Below are positions 8,275 to 16,494 of a stretch of DNA of 64,000 bases, piece by piece. Each line of letters begins with the position of its first letter. The stretch's first letter is position 1. Under the pieces are notes generated by a model, which saw nothing but the letters and a program-made list of their open reading frames with translations, did no database searches and was not told the origin of the DNA. The DNA is from UBA11222 sp049323435 (GTDB taxonomy: Bacteria > Pseudomonadota > Alphaproteobacteria > UBA11222), in the NCBI GenBank assembly GCA_049323435.1, contig JBMOMX010000027.1, positions 55,605 through 119,604 on the forward strand, given 5' to 3'. The translations under genes were made by a program, and so were the position numbers.

Positions 8275-8871
8275 ATGCGCAGACAGGCCCATTTTGCCCG
8301 GATTGTTCTGCTGACAATTTTGCTGTCTGCTGGCGCCGGTCCGGTGCTGGCCGATCAGGGCAAGGTGCTGTTTGACAAGGGCCACTATGCCGAGGCCATT
8401 GCCTGGTGGAAAAACGCCTCGAAGACGGCGCAGGATCATCAGGCTGAATTCCGCCTGGGCGATTATTATGAATCCGGCCTGGCAGAGGCGGAAAATCTTC
8501 CCGAAGCCGCCAAATGGTACACCAGGGCGGCCGAGGGCGGCCATGCCGGTGCGCAATTCGCGCTCGGCGCTTTTTACGAGGCCGGGGCAGGCGTTGATGC
8601 GCCATCGGCGGAAAAGGCGGCCTTCTGGTACGGCAAATGCGCCATGCGCAATGTCGCCAATTGCCAGTTCAATCTCGGGCGCCTGTTCAGTTCGGGAGAG
8701 GCCGCGAAGCAGGATCTGATCGAAGCCTATAAGTGGTACTATCTGTCGGCCAAGAATGGTTTTCTGGAATTTGATGCGGAAGAACTGTCCTCACTGGCGG
8801 TGCGGCTGACATCAGATCAAAAACGCGAGGCTGTGCAGCGTGCCGTGGCCTTCAAGCCCATCTCAGAATAG
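8275..8871 (+). CDS. Second exported Sel1-repeat protein
   Basis: A 198-aa paralogue of the preceding gene. A signal peptide (IVLLTILLSAGAGPVLA) is followed by DQGKVLFDKGHYAEAIAWWK, matching the N-terminal repeat of its neighbour (DRLFKRGHYEEAMSWWK). Further repeats include AKWYTRAAEGGHAGAQFALG and IEAYKWYYLSAKNGF. The two genes are separated by three bases and form an operon, most likely from a tandem duplication followed by divergence. It may act as a periplasmic scaffold. No catalytic residues are evident. Confidence 0.85.
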   Translation: MRRQAHFARIVLLTILLSAGAGPVLADQGKVLFDKGHYAEAIAWWKNASKTAQDHQAEFRLGDYYESGLAEAENLPEAAKWYTRAAEGGHAGAQFALGAFYEAGAGVDAPSAEKAAFWYGKCAMRNVANCQFNLGRLFSSGEAAKQDLIEAYKWYYLSAKNGFLEFDAEELSSLAVRLTSDQKREAVQRAVAFKPISE

Positions 8872-8874
8872 GGT

Positions 8875-9486
8875 CTAATGCGGGGGTTCAATCCCGGCTT
8901 TTCGTTCTTCAAGCTGCCAATAGGCTGCCCATATGCGCTGCGCGACGGTAACAAGCGTGAAGATGCTCAGCACATAAATCGCCACTTCCAGAAATCCCGC
9001 CATCAGCGCGATTGAAATCAGCAGCAGCCGCTCAAAACGCGATGCAAAGCCGCTTTTGCCAACAAGGCCCAGCGCCTCGGCGCGCGCGCGGGTATAGCTG
9101 ACCATAAACGATCCAAGCAGCGCCAGCACGGTCACCGCCGCTGTCACCGCATCGCCGCCGGCCGCGAACAGATAGGCGATCGCGGCGAAAATCACGCCTT
9201 CGGCGATGCGGTCAAAATTTGAATCGAGAAAGGCGCCAAATTCCGTGCTCAGCCCGCCGCGCCGCGCCACCGTGCCGTCGAAAAGATCCACAAGGCCCGC
9301 GAACAGATAGATGAAACCGCCTAAAAACAGGCCGCCCTGGAGGATGCAAAATGCCGCCAGCAGATTAAGCAACAGTCCAGCGACTGACAGCTTGTTTGGC
9401 GTCACCCGGTGGCGGATCAGAAAATCCGCAATCGGGATCAGCGCAAAATCAAAGCTGGCATAGAGTTTTTTGCGAAATTCCTCCAT
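8875..9486 (-). CDS. CDP-alcohol phosphatidyltransferase family membrane protein
   Basis: A 203-aa inner-membrane phospholipid-synthesis enzyme. The CDP-alcohol phosphotransferase signature D-x2-D-G-x2-A-R-x8-G-x3-D-x3-D is complete: DLFDGTVARR followed by GLSTEFGAFLDSNFDR (about residues 67-92), so all four metal-binding aspartates are present. About five to six hydrophobic helices surround it. The exact alcohol substrate (glycerol phosphate, inositol phosphate or other) cannot be read from the motif. It ends four bases from the convergent Sel1 gene and starts five bases after the CaiB-type gene. Confidence 0.85.
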   Translation of the reverse strand: MEEFRKKLYASFDFALIPIADFLIRHRVTPNKLSVAGLLLNLLAAFCILQGGLFLGGFIYLFAGLVDLFDGTVARRGGLSTEFGAFLDSNFDRIAEGVIFAAIAYLFAAGGDAVTAAVTVLALLGSFMVSYTRARAEALGLVGKSGFASRFERLLLISIALMAGFLEVAIYVLSIFTLVTVAQRIWAAYWQLEERKAGIEPPH

Positions 9487-9491
9487 GCCTG

Positions 9492-10691
9492 TTATGCGGC
9501 CCGGCCTCCCTGCACCACACGGTCTTCAATGAGTTTGGTGATTTCGCCATCCGAAAGGCCCAGATGGCGCAGTATGTCCTGATTGTGCTCACCCAGATCC
9601 GGCGCATATTCGCGGATATGCGATTGCGAATCGCACATGCGCAGCGGCGTATTGGCCGCCTTGAAGGCCCCCGCGCCGTCCTTGATTTCAACCGAACTTT
9701 GACGGAACAGCGCCTGCGGATCATTCAGCGCTTCGTCAATGCTGCGCACCCGGGCGACAGGGCAGCCGCCCGCGCTGATGATTTCTTCGCATTCGGCGGC
9801 GGTGCGGTCCTTCGCCCATTCCTCAACCGCATTCAACAGGGAAATCCAGTTCTGCTGGCGTTCCGCAGTGGTCAGGGGAAATTTCTCCAGCCATTCGGGA
9901 TGGCCGCAGGATTTGCACAGATCGGCAAAATTATTTGGCGACAGCGGATTGACAACAAACATGCCCTGTTTGGATTTGATCGGGCGATAGACCAGGCGCG
10001 CCCCCCTGGTCTGGAAATTATGCTCCTGCAATTCATTGGTCAGGGCGTTGTAAATGACATCTGTCATGGCGATGTCGATTTCTTCGCCCTTGCCGGTGCG
10101 TTCACGCCGGAACAGGGCGGCCGTGATCGCGGCATTGCCATGAATGCCGGTCATATAGTCGGCGAACGGCACCGAACCATTAACCGGTTTTCCCGGCTCG
10201 GCCTGCCAGGTCATCATGGCGGCGTCGAGACCGGCATAGGCGTGAATGATCGGCGCAAACGCCGCCCAATCAGCCGCCGGGCCTTCCTGGCCAAAGCCGG
10301 ACATGTTGCAGTAGATGATTTTCGGATTGCGCTGTTTCAAATGTTCATAGCCAAGACCGAAATCGCGCATGACCCCGGGACGGAAATTCTGTACGGCGAC
10401 ATCGCTGGTTTCGGCAAGCTTGAGAATCAGATCAACCGCGCGCTTGTCCTTCAGATCCAGACAGATGCTTTTTTTACCGGCGTTCAACTGCCCGAAATAG
10501 GAGCTGCGGCCCTTGCGGCGCGGCAGGACGGTGCGCAGCAGATCGCCGATCGGTGCTTCGACCTTTATGACTTCAGCGCCCAGATCCGCCAACAGACGGG
10601 TGCAATAGGGGCCGGCAATAACGCCCGTGAAATCTATAACCCGCACACCTTCGAGCGCGCCCGGCGTTACATGCTTTTGAATAGACATCAT
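9492..10691 (-). CDS. CaiB/BaiF family CoA-transferase (class III)
   Basis: A 399-aa class III CoA-transferase that moves CoA between carboxylic acids. Family features are VRVIDFTGVIAGPYCTRLLA, LGAEVIKVEAP, the FRPGVMRDFGLGYEHLK segment and YCNMSGFGQEGP, followed by the active-site region around AYAGLDAAMM. Length matches the family. No dehydrogenase or hydratase gene lies next to it, so the acyl-CoA pathway is unknown. Upstream are a 9-bp hairpin and, further out, a terminator that closes a probable small RNA, leaving open whether that RNA is a leader/attenuator for this gene. Confidence 0.88.
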   Translation of the reverse strand: MMSIQKHVTPGALEGVRVIDFTGVIAGPYCTRLLADLGAEVIKVEAPIGDLLRTVLPRRKGRSSYFGQLNAGKKSICLDLKDKRAVDLILKLAETSDVAVQNFRPGVMRDFGLGYEHLKQRNPKIIYCNMSGFGQEGPAADWAAFAPIIHAYAGLDAAMMTWQAEPGKPVNGSVPFADYMTGIHGNAAITAALFRRERTGKGEEIDIAMTDVIYNALTNELQEHNFQTRGARLVYRPIKSKQGMFVVNPLSPNNFADLCKSCGHPEWLEKFPLTTAERQQNWISLLNAVEEWAKDRTAAECEEIISAGGCPVARVRSIDEALNDPQALFRQSSVEIKDGAGAFKAANTPLRMCDSQSHIREYAPDLGEHNQDILRHLGLSDGEITKLIEDRVVQGGRAA

Positions 10692-10790
10692 TCTCCCCCG
10701 TTATTTTGGCCAAGCTTATTGCTTCTTGCGCAGATGATGCGGCGAATTCGCGGGCAGGTAAACATATTTTGCGGCATCCGCCGCACATAA

Positions 10791-10814
10791 AACATTTTCA
10801 TCCTGGAAAATGTT
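10791..10814. repeat. AT-rich palindrome upstream of the CoA-transferase gene
   Basis: A perfect 9-bp inverted repeat AACATTTTC / GAAAATGTT with a 6-nt loop, 100 bases upstream of the leftward CaiB-type start. It could be a regulator binding site or an RNA hairpin. No matching repeat is seen elsewhere in the window. Confidence 0.5.
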
Positions 10815-10835
10815 CATCCGGCCGGAAAGCAAGAC

Positions 10836-10864
10836 AAAAAAAAGCAAGACTGCGAGAGCCTTGC
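10836..10864 (-). terminator. Strong intrinsic terminator with no protein gene upstream
   Basis: Read leftward, GCAAGGCT-CTCGC-AGTCTTGC forms an 8-bp stem (one G-U pair) with a 5-nt loop, followed directly by eight T. This is textbook. Because no coding sequence precedes it on this strand, the terminated transcript is probably non-coding or a leader RNA. Confidence 0.75.
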
Positions 10865-11010
10865 GGATATTGGGTTATTATTATTTCGGCATCCCCGCAA
10901 GCGGAGCGCCCAGGGTTGTGAAATCCCGAAGACCCCCGAAGTGGTGAGACGGCAAACGCGCCCCAGGATGTTTCCCCCTAAACTCGGGCCAGCCATACAA
11001 TGTGGCAACG
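10836..11010 (-). ncRNA. Probable structured non-coding RNA (or attenuator leader)
   Basis: The 3' end is defined by the terminator at 10836-10864; the 5' end near 11010 is an estimate. A long-range helix is visible: bases 10958-10964 pair with 10903-10909 (GGGGCGC with GCGCUCC, one G-U), extended after a one-base/eight-base internal loop by 10966-10970 pairing with 10890-10894 (CAUCC with GGAUG). The enclosed part has GGGGGUC and UUCGGGA elements. 6S RNA is one candidate, because its common site between zapA and the cyclo-ligase gene is empty here, but the fold has not been matched to 6S. A leader for the CoA-transferase gene is the alternative. Confidence 0.42.
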
Positions 11011-11101
11011 CCTCTTTATAGCGGGTAATTTATGCGCACATTGACGAAGAGTCACGCAATAAATTGTGACAGACGGATGTTTTTTTGAATTTTTTCTAAC
11101 A

Positions 11102-11127
11102 GGTATAAGATTTGTGGATTTTATACC
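11102..11127 (+). promoter_or_regulatory. Palindrome overlapping a possible -10 box upstream of the exported protein and proS
   Basis: GGTATAAGAT / ATTTTATACC form a 10-position inverted repeat (one G-T pair) around TTGTGG. The left arm contains TATAAG, a good -10 hexamer, about 115 bases before the ATG at 11225. An operator over a promoter, or a 5' UTR hairpin, are both possible. Confidence 0.35.
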
Positions 11128-11224
11128 GGTCTGTTTGTGTCTATGACAAGAGGTGTGCCAAAGGGGGAAATCCTGTCTTCTGGTTTCCATTGATTATTAA
11201 CTGATTGCGTGTAGACAATATTAC

Positions 11225-11638
11225 ATGATCGTTCGAACTATAGTGTTATCACTTTTTTTCTTTGCGGCGGCTGGTCCGGCGCGCGCCGCCGCGCCGGAAG
11301 TGACGCAGACGTCAAAATGCCGCGAGATTGTCCGCCATGTTCCTGATGCGGATGTAACCTATCGCCCTGGTACGGATAGTGCGGGGGGCAAACCGGTCGT
11401 TCCAGCCGATCTGGATGCGGCGGCGCCGATTGGCGTGCCGCAGAATTTCGATATAGAAATCGACGCCGATCTGAGCGGGACAATAGCGGCCCATCAGGAA
11501 TTGCCCGGCTTTCAACCCCGCGCCAAAATCGGCAAGGTCCAGGTAAAGGATTTGGAAGGCGCGGCCAGTCTGGATTTTGAAGGGCAGCCTTTATATCGCA
11601 CCGGGCCTGGAACAGCCTCGCCGGAATGCGCTGAATAG
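11225..11638 (+). CDS. Small exported protein of unknown function upstream of proS
   Basis: A 137-aa protein with a clear signal peptide (TIVLSLFFFAAAGPARA, cleavage probably before APEV). The mature part has two cysteines (SKCREIV and SPECAE) and a CREIVRHVPDADVTYRPGTD ... KPVVPADLD pattern. It resembles, from memory only, a small exported alphaproteobacterial family with a CR-IV-H-P-ADV-Y-PG-D signature and a C-terminal FxGQPL segment (DFEGQPLYRTG here). No enzymatic motif is visible. It ends 61 bases before proS and is read in the same direction. Confidence 0.7.
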   Translation: MIVRTIVLSLFFFAAAGPARAAAPEVTQTSKCREIVRHVPDADVTYRPGTDSAGGKPVVPADLDAAAPIGVPQNFDIEIDADLSGTIAAHQELPGFQPRAKIGKVQVKDLEGAASLDFEGQPLYRTGPGTASPECAE

Positions 11639-11699
11639 CGATTTCAATTGCCGGGCGACTGCTCTAAAAGGCTATATCTGGCGTACAAGCAGGACCATC

Positions 11700-13019
11700 A
11701 TGAAACTATCGCAATTCTTTCTGCCCGTATTGAGGGAAGACCCCGCCGAGGCGCAAATCGTGTCGCATCGGCTGATGCTGCGTGCGGGAATGATCCGCCA
11801 GATGAGCGCGGGGATTTACGCCTGGCTGCCGCTGGGGTTGCGGGTGCTGCGCAGGATCGAAACGATTGTGCGCGAAGAGCAGAATCGCGCAGGCGCCATC
11901 GAGCTGCTTATGCCCACCATTCAGTCCGCCGATCTGTGGCGCGAAAGCGGCCGCTATGAAGATTATGGCAAGGAGATGCTGCGCATCACCGACCGCCATG
12001 AGCGCGATATGCTGTATGGCCCGACCAATGAGGAAATGATCACCGATATTTTCCGCAATACGGTGCGTAGCTACCGGGATCTGCCGCGCAATCTGTATCA
12101 TATTCAATGGAAATTCCGTGACGAAATCCGCCCGCGCTTCGGGGTGATGCGCGGGCGCGAATTTCTGATGAAGGACGCCTATTCGTTCGACATCGATGCG
12201 GCCGGCGCGCGGCGTTCCTACAACGCCATGTTCATCGCCTATCTGCGCACCTTTGCCCGCATGGGGTTGAAAGCCATTCCGATGGCCGCCGATACCGGGC
12301 CGATTGGCGGCGATCTCAGCCATGAATTTATCATCCTGGCCGACACCGGCGAAAGCGAAGTGTTCTGCCATGCAGATACGCTGGCGCGCGACTGGGCGGC
12401 GGAAAATATTGACTATGCGTCGGACTTGCAGCCGCTGGTCGATGGCATGACGGCGCTCTATGCCGCGACGGATGAAAAACATGACACTGCGCGCTATGAA
12501 AAGGAAGTGCCCGCTGACAAGCGCTGCCATGCGCGCGGCATCGAGGTCGGGCATATATTTTATTTTGGCACAAAATATTCCGCCGCGATGAACGCCAGGG
12601 TGACGGGGCCGGATGGTTCGCTGATCACCGTTGAGATGGGATCCTATGGCATCGGCGTATCGCGTCTGGTGGCGGGCATTATCGAGGCCAGCCACGACGG
12701 TAACGGCATCATCTGGCCCGAAGCCGTTGCGCCGTTTGATATTGGCCTGATCAATCTGAAGGCGGGTGATGGGGCCGTGGATGCGGCCTGTACGGATTTA
12801 TATGCAAAGCTGTGCGCCGCCGGAAAAGACGTGCTGTATGACGATAGCGATGAACGCGCCGGCGCAAAATTCGCCACCATGGATCTGATCGGCCTGCCCT
12901 GGCAGGCGATCATCGGCCCGAAGGGCGTGAAGAACGGCGTGGTCGAGGTGAAAAACCGCGCCACCGGCGAACGCCAGGAATTGGGCACAGAGGCCGCACT
13001 GGCGCTGCTCACGGTTTGA
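11700..13019 (+). CDS. proS: Proline--tRNA ligase, short form
   Basis: A 439-aa class II aminoacyl-tRNA synthetase charging tRNA-Pro. It starts MKLSQFFLPVLREDPAEAQI and includes GIYAWLPLGLRVLRRIE. Motif 2 is in the region FRDEIRPRFGVMRGREFLMK, motif 3 in GSYGIGVSRLVAGIIE, and the anticodon-binding domain follows (about residues 345-439). It lacks the large editing insertion found in E. coli ProS, which is usual for alphaproteobacteria. The ATG at 11700 follows AGGA; a longer upstream frame from 11577 overlaps the preceding gene and is rejected. A strong terminator follows at 13062. Confidence 0.95.
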   Translation: MKLSQFFLPVLREDPAEAQIVSHRLMLRAGMIRQMSAGIYAWLPLGLRVLRRIETIVREEQNRAGAIELLMPTIQSADLWRESGRYEDYGKEMLRITDRHERDMLYGPTNEEMITDIFRNTVRSYRDLPRNLYHIQWKFRDEIRPRFGVMRGREFLMKDAYSFDIDAAGARRSYNAMFIAYLRTFARMGLKAIPMAADTGPIGGDLSHEFIILADTGESEVFCHADTLARDWAAENIDYASDLQPLVDGMTALYAATDEKHDTARYEKEVPADKRCHARGIEVGHIFYFGTKYSAAMNARVTGPDGSLITVEMGSYGIGVSRLVAGIIEASHDGNGIIWPEAVAPFDIGLINLKAGDGAVDAACTDLYAKLCAAGKDVLYDDSDERAGAKFATMDLIGLPWQAIIGPKGVKNGVVEVKNRATGERQELGTEAALALLTV

Positions 13020-13061
13020 GCGATTACTGAAATGCGCTAAATTATCAGATGACAAAAGAAA

Positions 13062-13095
13062 GGGCCGCGCCGGCAAACCGGCGCGGCCCTTTTTT
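13062..13095. terminator. Bidirectional intrinsic terminator
   Basis: A 12-bp perfect stem GGGCCGCGCCGG / CCGGCGCGGCCC with a CAAA loop, followed by six T on the + strand. In the opposite direction the flank reads TTTCTTTTG, so it can also end the convergent monooxygenase transcript. Confidence 0.9.
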
Positions 13096-13107
13096 ACGCC
13101 TGGATTA

Positions 13108-14439
13108 TCAGGCTTCGAACTTGAAGTGCTTCAGCGCTTCACGATCCACAACCGGCGCCCGCTTGGTGCCGTGGGTCAGTTTCACAGAGCCGGTCTTGCG
13201 CTCGAACGGATCCATGAGGCCGATCTTTTTGGCATATTCGCGCACTTCCGGGATGACATGTTCACCCAGCAACTGGATGCACCGCATACGGTCTTCATTG
13301 CTGACTGGGCCCTGCACCGCAAAGAAGGTGAAGGTGCCGGGGCGGATCACATCCATGATCTGCTTGATTTTGGGGATCACGGATTTTGGCGTGCCAATCA
13401 GCAGTTGCAGATTGCGCTGGCCCTTTTCGAAACCTTTGATGAGTTTCTGACGCACGTCATCGAAATTGGTTTCCTTCGCCGGGCCATCATCGCCGCCGCC
13501 CATCTTTTCACGGTTGATGCCAAGCCAGCTGCCGCCTGGCTGCTTGGCCAGGTTGCGGATTGCGCCCTTGGAATTATACCCTGGCGGCAGCGTATATTGC
13601 GGCGCCGAAAAGGCATTTTGCCCGCCGCCATAAACAAAGCCACGGCCAAGTTCCTGCGCCTTTTCTTCGGTATCCGCCAGGAAGGTGGGCACCAGATAGC
13701 CGAAATTTTCCGGCCCCGCCTGATAACCATTCTGGGCGGCCTGTTCCGCATAAAAATCCCACAGATCACACGTAGGCCCAAGCGACGTACCCAGACCAAT
13801 ATAGGGATAGGCATGGTCGGCGCACCACAGCACCGTTTCCGGGCTGAGCACACCGGGGATCCACATTTGCGGGTGCGGTTCCTGATATGGCAGCGCCCAG
13901 GGATTCACATGACGGAAATGGAAATGCTTGCCTTCATAGCGCCACGGGCCGGGCTTGGTCCAGGCCTGGATGATGAAGTCATGCGCTTCATTGAACATTT
14001 CACGGTTATAGGCGGGGTTGGCATTGTTGAAATATTGCTCAGAGCCTGCGCCGCGCACCCAGCCTGTTACCAGACGGCCGCGTGAGATCAGGTCGATTTC
14101 AGCCAGCTCTTCCGCCATACGCAGCGGATGCTTGATCACCGGCAGCGGATTGCCGATCAGAACGATTTTCACCTTCTTGGTGATGCGGGCCAGAATCGCC
14201 GCCTCAACATTGAGCACATTGCCCATGCAGAACGGATTGCCGTGATGCTCGTTCAGGCAGACGGCGTCAAAGCCCTGCTCTTCCGCGTAACAGGCTTCGT
14301 CCAGATAATGGTTATAATCATCCGAGCCTTTTTTGCGGTCAAAATGCGTGTTCGGCACTGCAAAGAACGCCTTGTTTTTCAGCACGACATCTTCATTGAC
14401 CCAGCGATAGGGACGTTCGGTGAAGTAAGCTATTTTCAT
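13108..14439 (-). CDS. LLM-class flavin-dependent oxidoreductase (bacterial luciferase-like)
   Basis: A 443-aa TIM-barrel FMN-dependent monooxygenase of the luciferase-like family. It opens with MKIAYFTERPYRWVNED and shows the family segments EEQGFDAVCLNEHHGNPFCM, NVEAAILARITKKVKIVLIG, PLRMAEELAEIDLISRGRLV and GWVRGAGSEQYFNN. Such enzymes use reduced flavin supplied by a separate reductase; a flavin reductase gene is present at 49.7 kb but is not adjacent. The alpha/beta hydrolase gene upstream on the same strand (58 bases away) suggests oxidation followed by hydrolysis of an unidentified organic substrate. Confidence 0.88.
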   Translation of the reverse strand: MKIAYFTERPYRWVNEDVVLKNKAFFAVPNTHFDRKKGSDDYNHYLDEACYAEEQGFDAVCLNEHHGNPFCMGNVLNVEAAILARITKKVKIVLIGNPLPVIKHPLRMAEELAEIDLISRGRLVTGWVRGAGSEQYFNNANPAYNREMFNEAHDFIIQAWTKPGPWRYEGKHFHFRHVNPWALPYQEPHPQMWIPGVLSPETVLWCADHAYPYIGLGTSLGPTCDLWDFYAEQAAQNGYQAGPENFGYLVPTFLADTEEKAQELGRGFVYGGGQNAFSAPQYTLPPGYNSKGAIRNLAKQPGGSWLGINREKMGGGDDGPAKETNFDDVRQKLIKGFEKGQRNLQLLIGTPKSVIPKIKQIMDVIRPGTFTFFAVQGPVSNEDRMRCIQLLGEHVIPEVREYAKKIGLMDPFERKTGSVKLTHGTKRAPVVDREALKHFKFEA

Positions 14440-14496
14440 GTCATTTTCCTCTGTCTCGTGTGACGTAAAGCCGGTCCGGGATTCTAACTCCGCGGA

Positions 14497-15285
14497 TTAG
14501 CTGGCCAGGAATTGTTTCAGTGCAGCGATGAACTCCGCCGGTTTTTCAATTTCAGGCCGGTGACCCGCCCCCTTGATTTCAACCAGCTTAGCGCTTGGAA
14601 TTGCCTTTTGATAGGCCTCGACACATCCGCGCGGGGTAAAATTATCCTTGGTCCCCCACACCAGAAGGGTCTTGATCCCCGTCACGCCTTGCAGCAGATG
14701 GGGCAGGCTTGGATTGAACATAAAGGGTTCCCATCCGATACGGGCGGTTTCGGCGCGCGCATCCTCAAAATTTTCGAACTGCTCCGGCGTCATCTCGCCA
14801 CCGTAAATTTTCAGGAACTCCGGCGTCTCAAACGGATCGGCCACCGTCGCGCGCAGATGCGTACGCATCGACATCGCGATAAAGTCGGCAATCACGCCTT
14901 CGGTCGGCCTCAGCCCCATGGGGCCAACCAGCGCCATGTGACCAAAAATATCAGGATCGGACGCGGCCATTTCAGCGGCAATGAAAGCGCCGGCGGAAAA
15001 TGCAACCACGTCAATCTTGTCCAGTTTCAGTTCGCGCAGAACCCGCGCATAATATCCGCCCAGATCCCGGTAGCTGCGAATCCAGTCGATACGCGGAGAT
15101 TTATCGAAACCAGGCTGGCGCGGGATGATGAATTGACGTTCGCCCGCAAGCGCCTCGTTCCATCCCATCCAGCCGGGGTAACCCAGTTCGTCATGCAGCA
15201 TTAGCAATGGCTTGCCTGACCCCCCGCGGACAATAGAAAGCTCGAAGCCCCCCAGTTTTTCACTCTTTTCAGTAATGTTAGCCAA
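14497..15285 (-). CDS. Alpha/beta hydrolase
   Basis: A 262-aa alpha/beta-hydrolase-fold enzyme. The nucleophile elbow is VVAFSAGAF (serine about residue 97), a variant of G-x-S-x-G with Ala in the first position. The oxyanion region is MLHDELGYPGWMGWNE, and the catalytic His is likely in GAGHRPEIEKP near the C-terminus; an acid candidate lies in VWGTKDNFTP. Probably co-transcribed with the luciferase-like monooxygenase downstream. A tandem palindromic operator overlaps its likely promoter. The substrate cannot be inferred. Confidence 0.85.
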   Translation of the reverse strand: MANITEKSEKLGGFELSIVRGGSGKPLLMLHDELGYPGWMGWNEALAGERQFIIPRQPGFDKSPRIDWIRSYRDLGGYYARVLRELKLDKIDVVAFSAGAFIAAEMAASDPDIFGHMALVGPMGLRPTEGVIADFIAMSMRTHLRATVADPFETPEFLKIYGGEMTPEQFENFEDARAETARIGWEPFMFNPSLPHLLQGVTGIKTLLVWGTKDNFTPRGCVEAYQKAIPSAKLVEIKGAGHRPEIEKPAEFIAALKQFLAS

Positions 15286-15407
15286 TGGACTTTCCTCCCT
15301 GCTGATGTACTCCGGAATGACCCCCCGGTTGATAATTAGGCTCGCTGTGTCTGCGCCCTGTCTTTACAGACCCGCTGCTTCAGCCGCTAAAAATCTCTTA
15401 TACGGAA

Positions 15408-15435
15408 TTGAACAGATTTTCGAACAGATGTTCAA
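15408..15435 (-). promoter_or_regulatory. Tandem palindromic operator upstream of the hydrolase-monooxygenase genes
   Basis: Two abutting 12-bp units, GAACAGATTTTC and GAACAGATGTTC, the second a near-perfect palindrome, flanked so that the whole is bounded by TTGAACA and TGTTCAA. Reading leftward, a TATAAG box (15398-15403) lies just downstream, so a bound protein would overlap the -35 region. The layout suits a TetR-like repressor, but no regulator gene is adjacent. Confidence 0.45.
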
Positions 15436-15530
15436 CTAAAAAAAACACATCTGATCCGAATTGTAGCCTAAGCAGTTGCATCCTCTAAAAGATTTTATTG
15501 TGTAAATACACATTTTCGCGGGCGCAGCCG

Positions 15531-16463
15531 TCAGTTTTTCTCGCCAACGGCACTGTTTCCGGACCAGTCGCGTTTGACGCCGACAAGCATAAGAAACGGC
15601 GCCGCGACAAATATGGACGAATAGGTTCCGATAAAAATTCCCCAGATCATTGCGAAGGTAAATCCGCGAATAACTTCTCCTCCAAAAATGAACATCACGA
15701 TCAGCGCAAGCAGCGTGGTGAAGGATGTCATCGTCGTGCGGCTGAGCGTCTCATTGATCGCCAGATTAAGCAATTCTTCCAGAGGCATTTTTTTGTATTT
15801 GCGCAGATTTTCACGCACCCGGTCATAGACCACAACCGTATCATTCATGGAATAACCCACGATAGTCAGAATGGCGGCGATAATCGCCAGATTAAATTCC
15901 AGTTGCAGCAATGAAAAAATTCCTATGGTCATGGCGACATCATGCACCAGGGCGATCACAGAGCCGACACCAAACTGCCATTCAAACCGGAACCAGACAT
16001 AAATCAGCATGGCCGCCACCGCCAGCAGCACGGCCAATATACCGGCATTGACCAGATCGCTGCTGACTTTAGGCCCGACCACTTCTATGCGGCGATAGCT
16101 CACCGGCGCGCCATATTCCTTGTCCAGCGCCGCCTTGACATCCGCAACGGCCTGCTGCTGCTGCCCGTCCGCGCTTTGCTCAAGACGGATCAATACGGCA
16201 TTGTCGCTGCCGAAAGTCTGCGCCTGCACATCTCCCAGTCCCAGGCCTGAAACGATGGTGCGCACACGCGCCACATCGGTGGCGGCCTCAGTGCCGATTT
16301 CGATCATCGTGCCGCCGCGAAAATCAATGCCATAATTCAGGCCGGCCGTGAGATACAGCACAATGGACGCAAGGGTCAGCGCGCCGGAGAGGGCAAAGGT
16401 GATATTCCGCATGCCGATGAATGGAATATTGGTGTTTGCCGGGACGAGTTTCAGCCGGAACAT
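15531..16463 (-). CDS. secF: Protein translocase subunit SecF
   Basis: A 310-aa inner-membrane RND-type subunit that with SecD uses proton motive force to aid late steps of Sec export. Helix 1 (FALSGALTLASIVLYLTAGL) is followed by the signature GIDFRGGTMIEIG. A periplasmic P1-like domain (about residues 50-135) precedes five helices containing IVGYSMNDTVVVYDRVREN. The length is normal. It follows secD by 31 bases. Confidence 0.95.
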   Translation of the reverse strand: MFRLKLVPANTNIPFIGMRNITFALSGALTLASIVLYLTAGLNYGIDFRGGTMIEIGTEAATDVARVRTIVSGLGLGDVQAQTFGSDNAVLIRLEQSADGQQQQAVADVKAALDKEYGAPVSYRRIEVVGPKVSSDLVNAGILAVLLAVAAMLIYVWFRFEWQFGVGSVIALVHDVAMTIGIFSLLQLEFNLAIIAAILTIVGYSMNDTVVVYDRVRENLRKYKKMPLEELLNLAINETLSRTTMTSFTTLLALIVMFIFGGEVIRGFTFAMIWGIFIGTYSSIFVAAPFLMLVGVKRDWSGNSAVGEKN

Positions 16464-16494
16464 TCGGGTCTTTCTTTCTTAGGGCCGGTCAGTG

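Larger units (their letters stand above)
10692..11224. other. 533-base gene-free stretch
   Basis: No convincing protein gene is seen on either strand. The stretch holds an AT-rich hairpin at 10791-10814, a leftward intrinsic terminator at 10836-10864, a predicted structured RNA reaching to about 11010, and a palindrome at 11102-11127 with a TATAAG box inside it. The right part is AT-rich and looks like promoter DNA for both directions. Confidence 0.6.

Noticed and set aside
9396..10790. Open frame of 464 codons opposite the CaiB-type gene
   Set aside because: It is antisense to an unambiguous CoA-transferase and shows no family motif or ribosome site.
15408..15435. GTTC-spaced repeats as an SOS (LexA) box of the alphaproteobacterial GTTC-N7-GTTC type
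   Set aside because: The spacing is eight rather than seven bases and the units are better explained as palindromic 12-mers.
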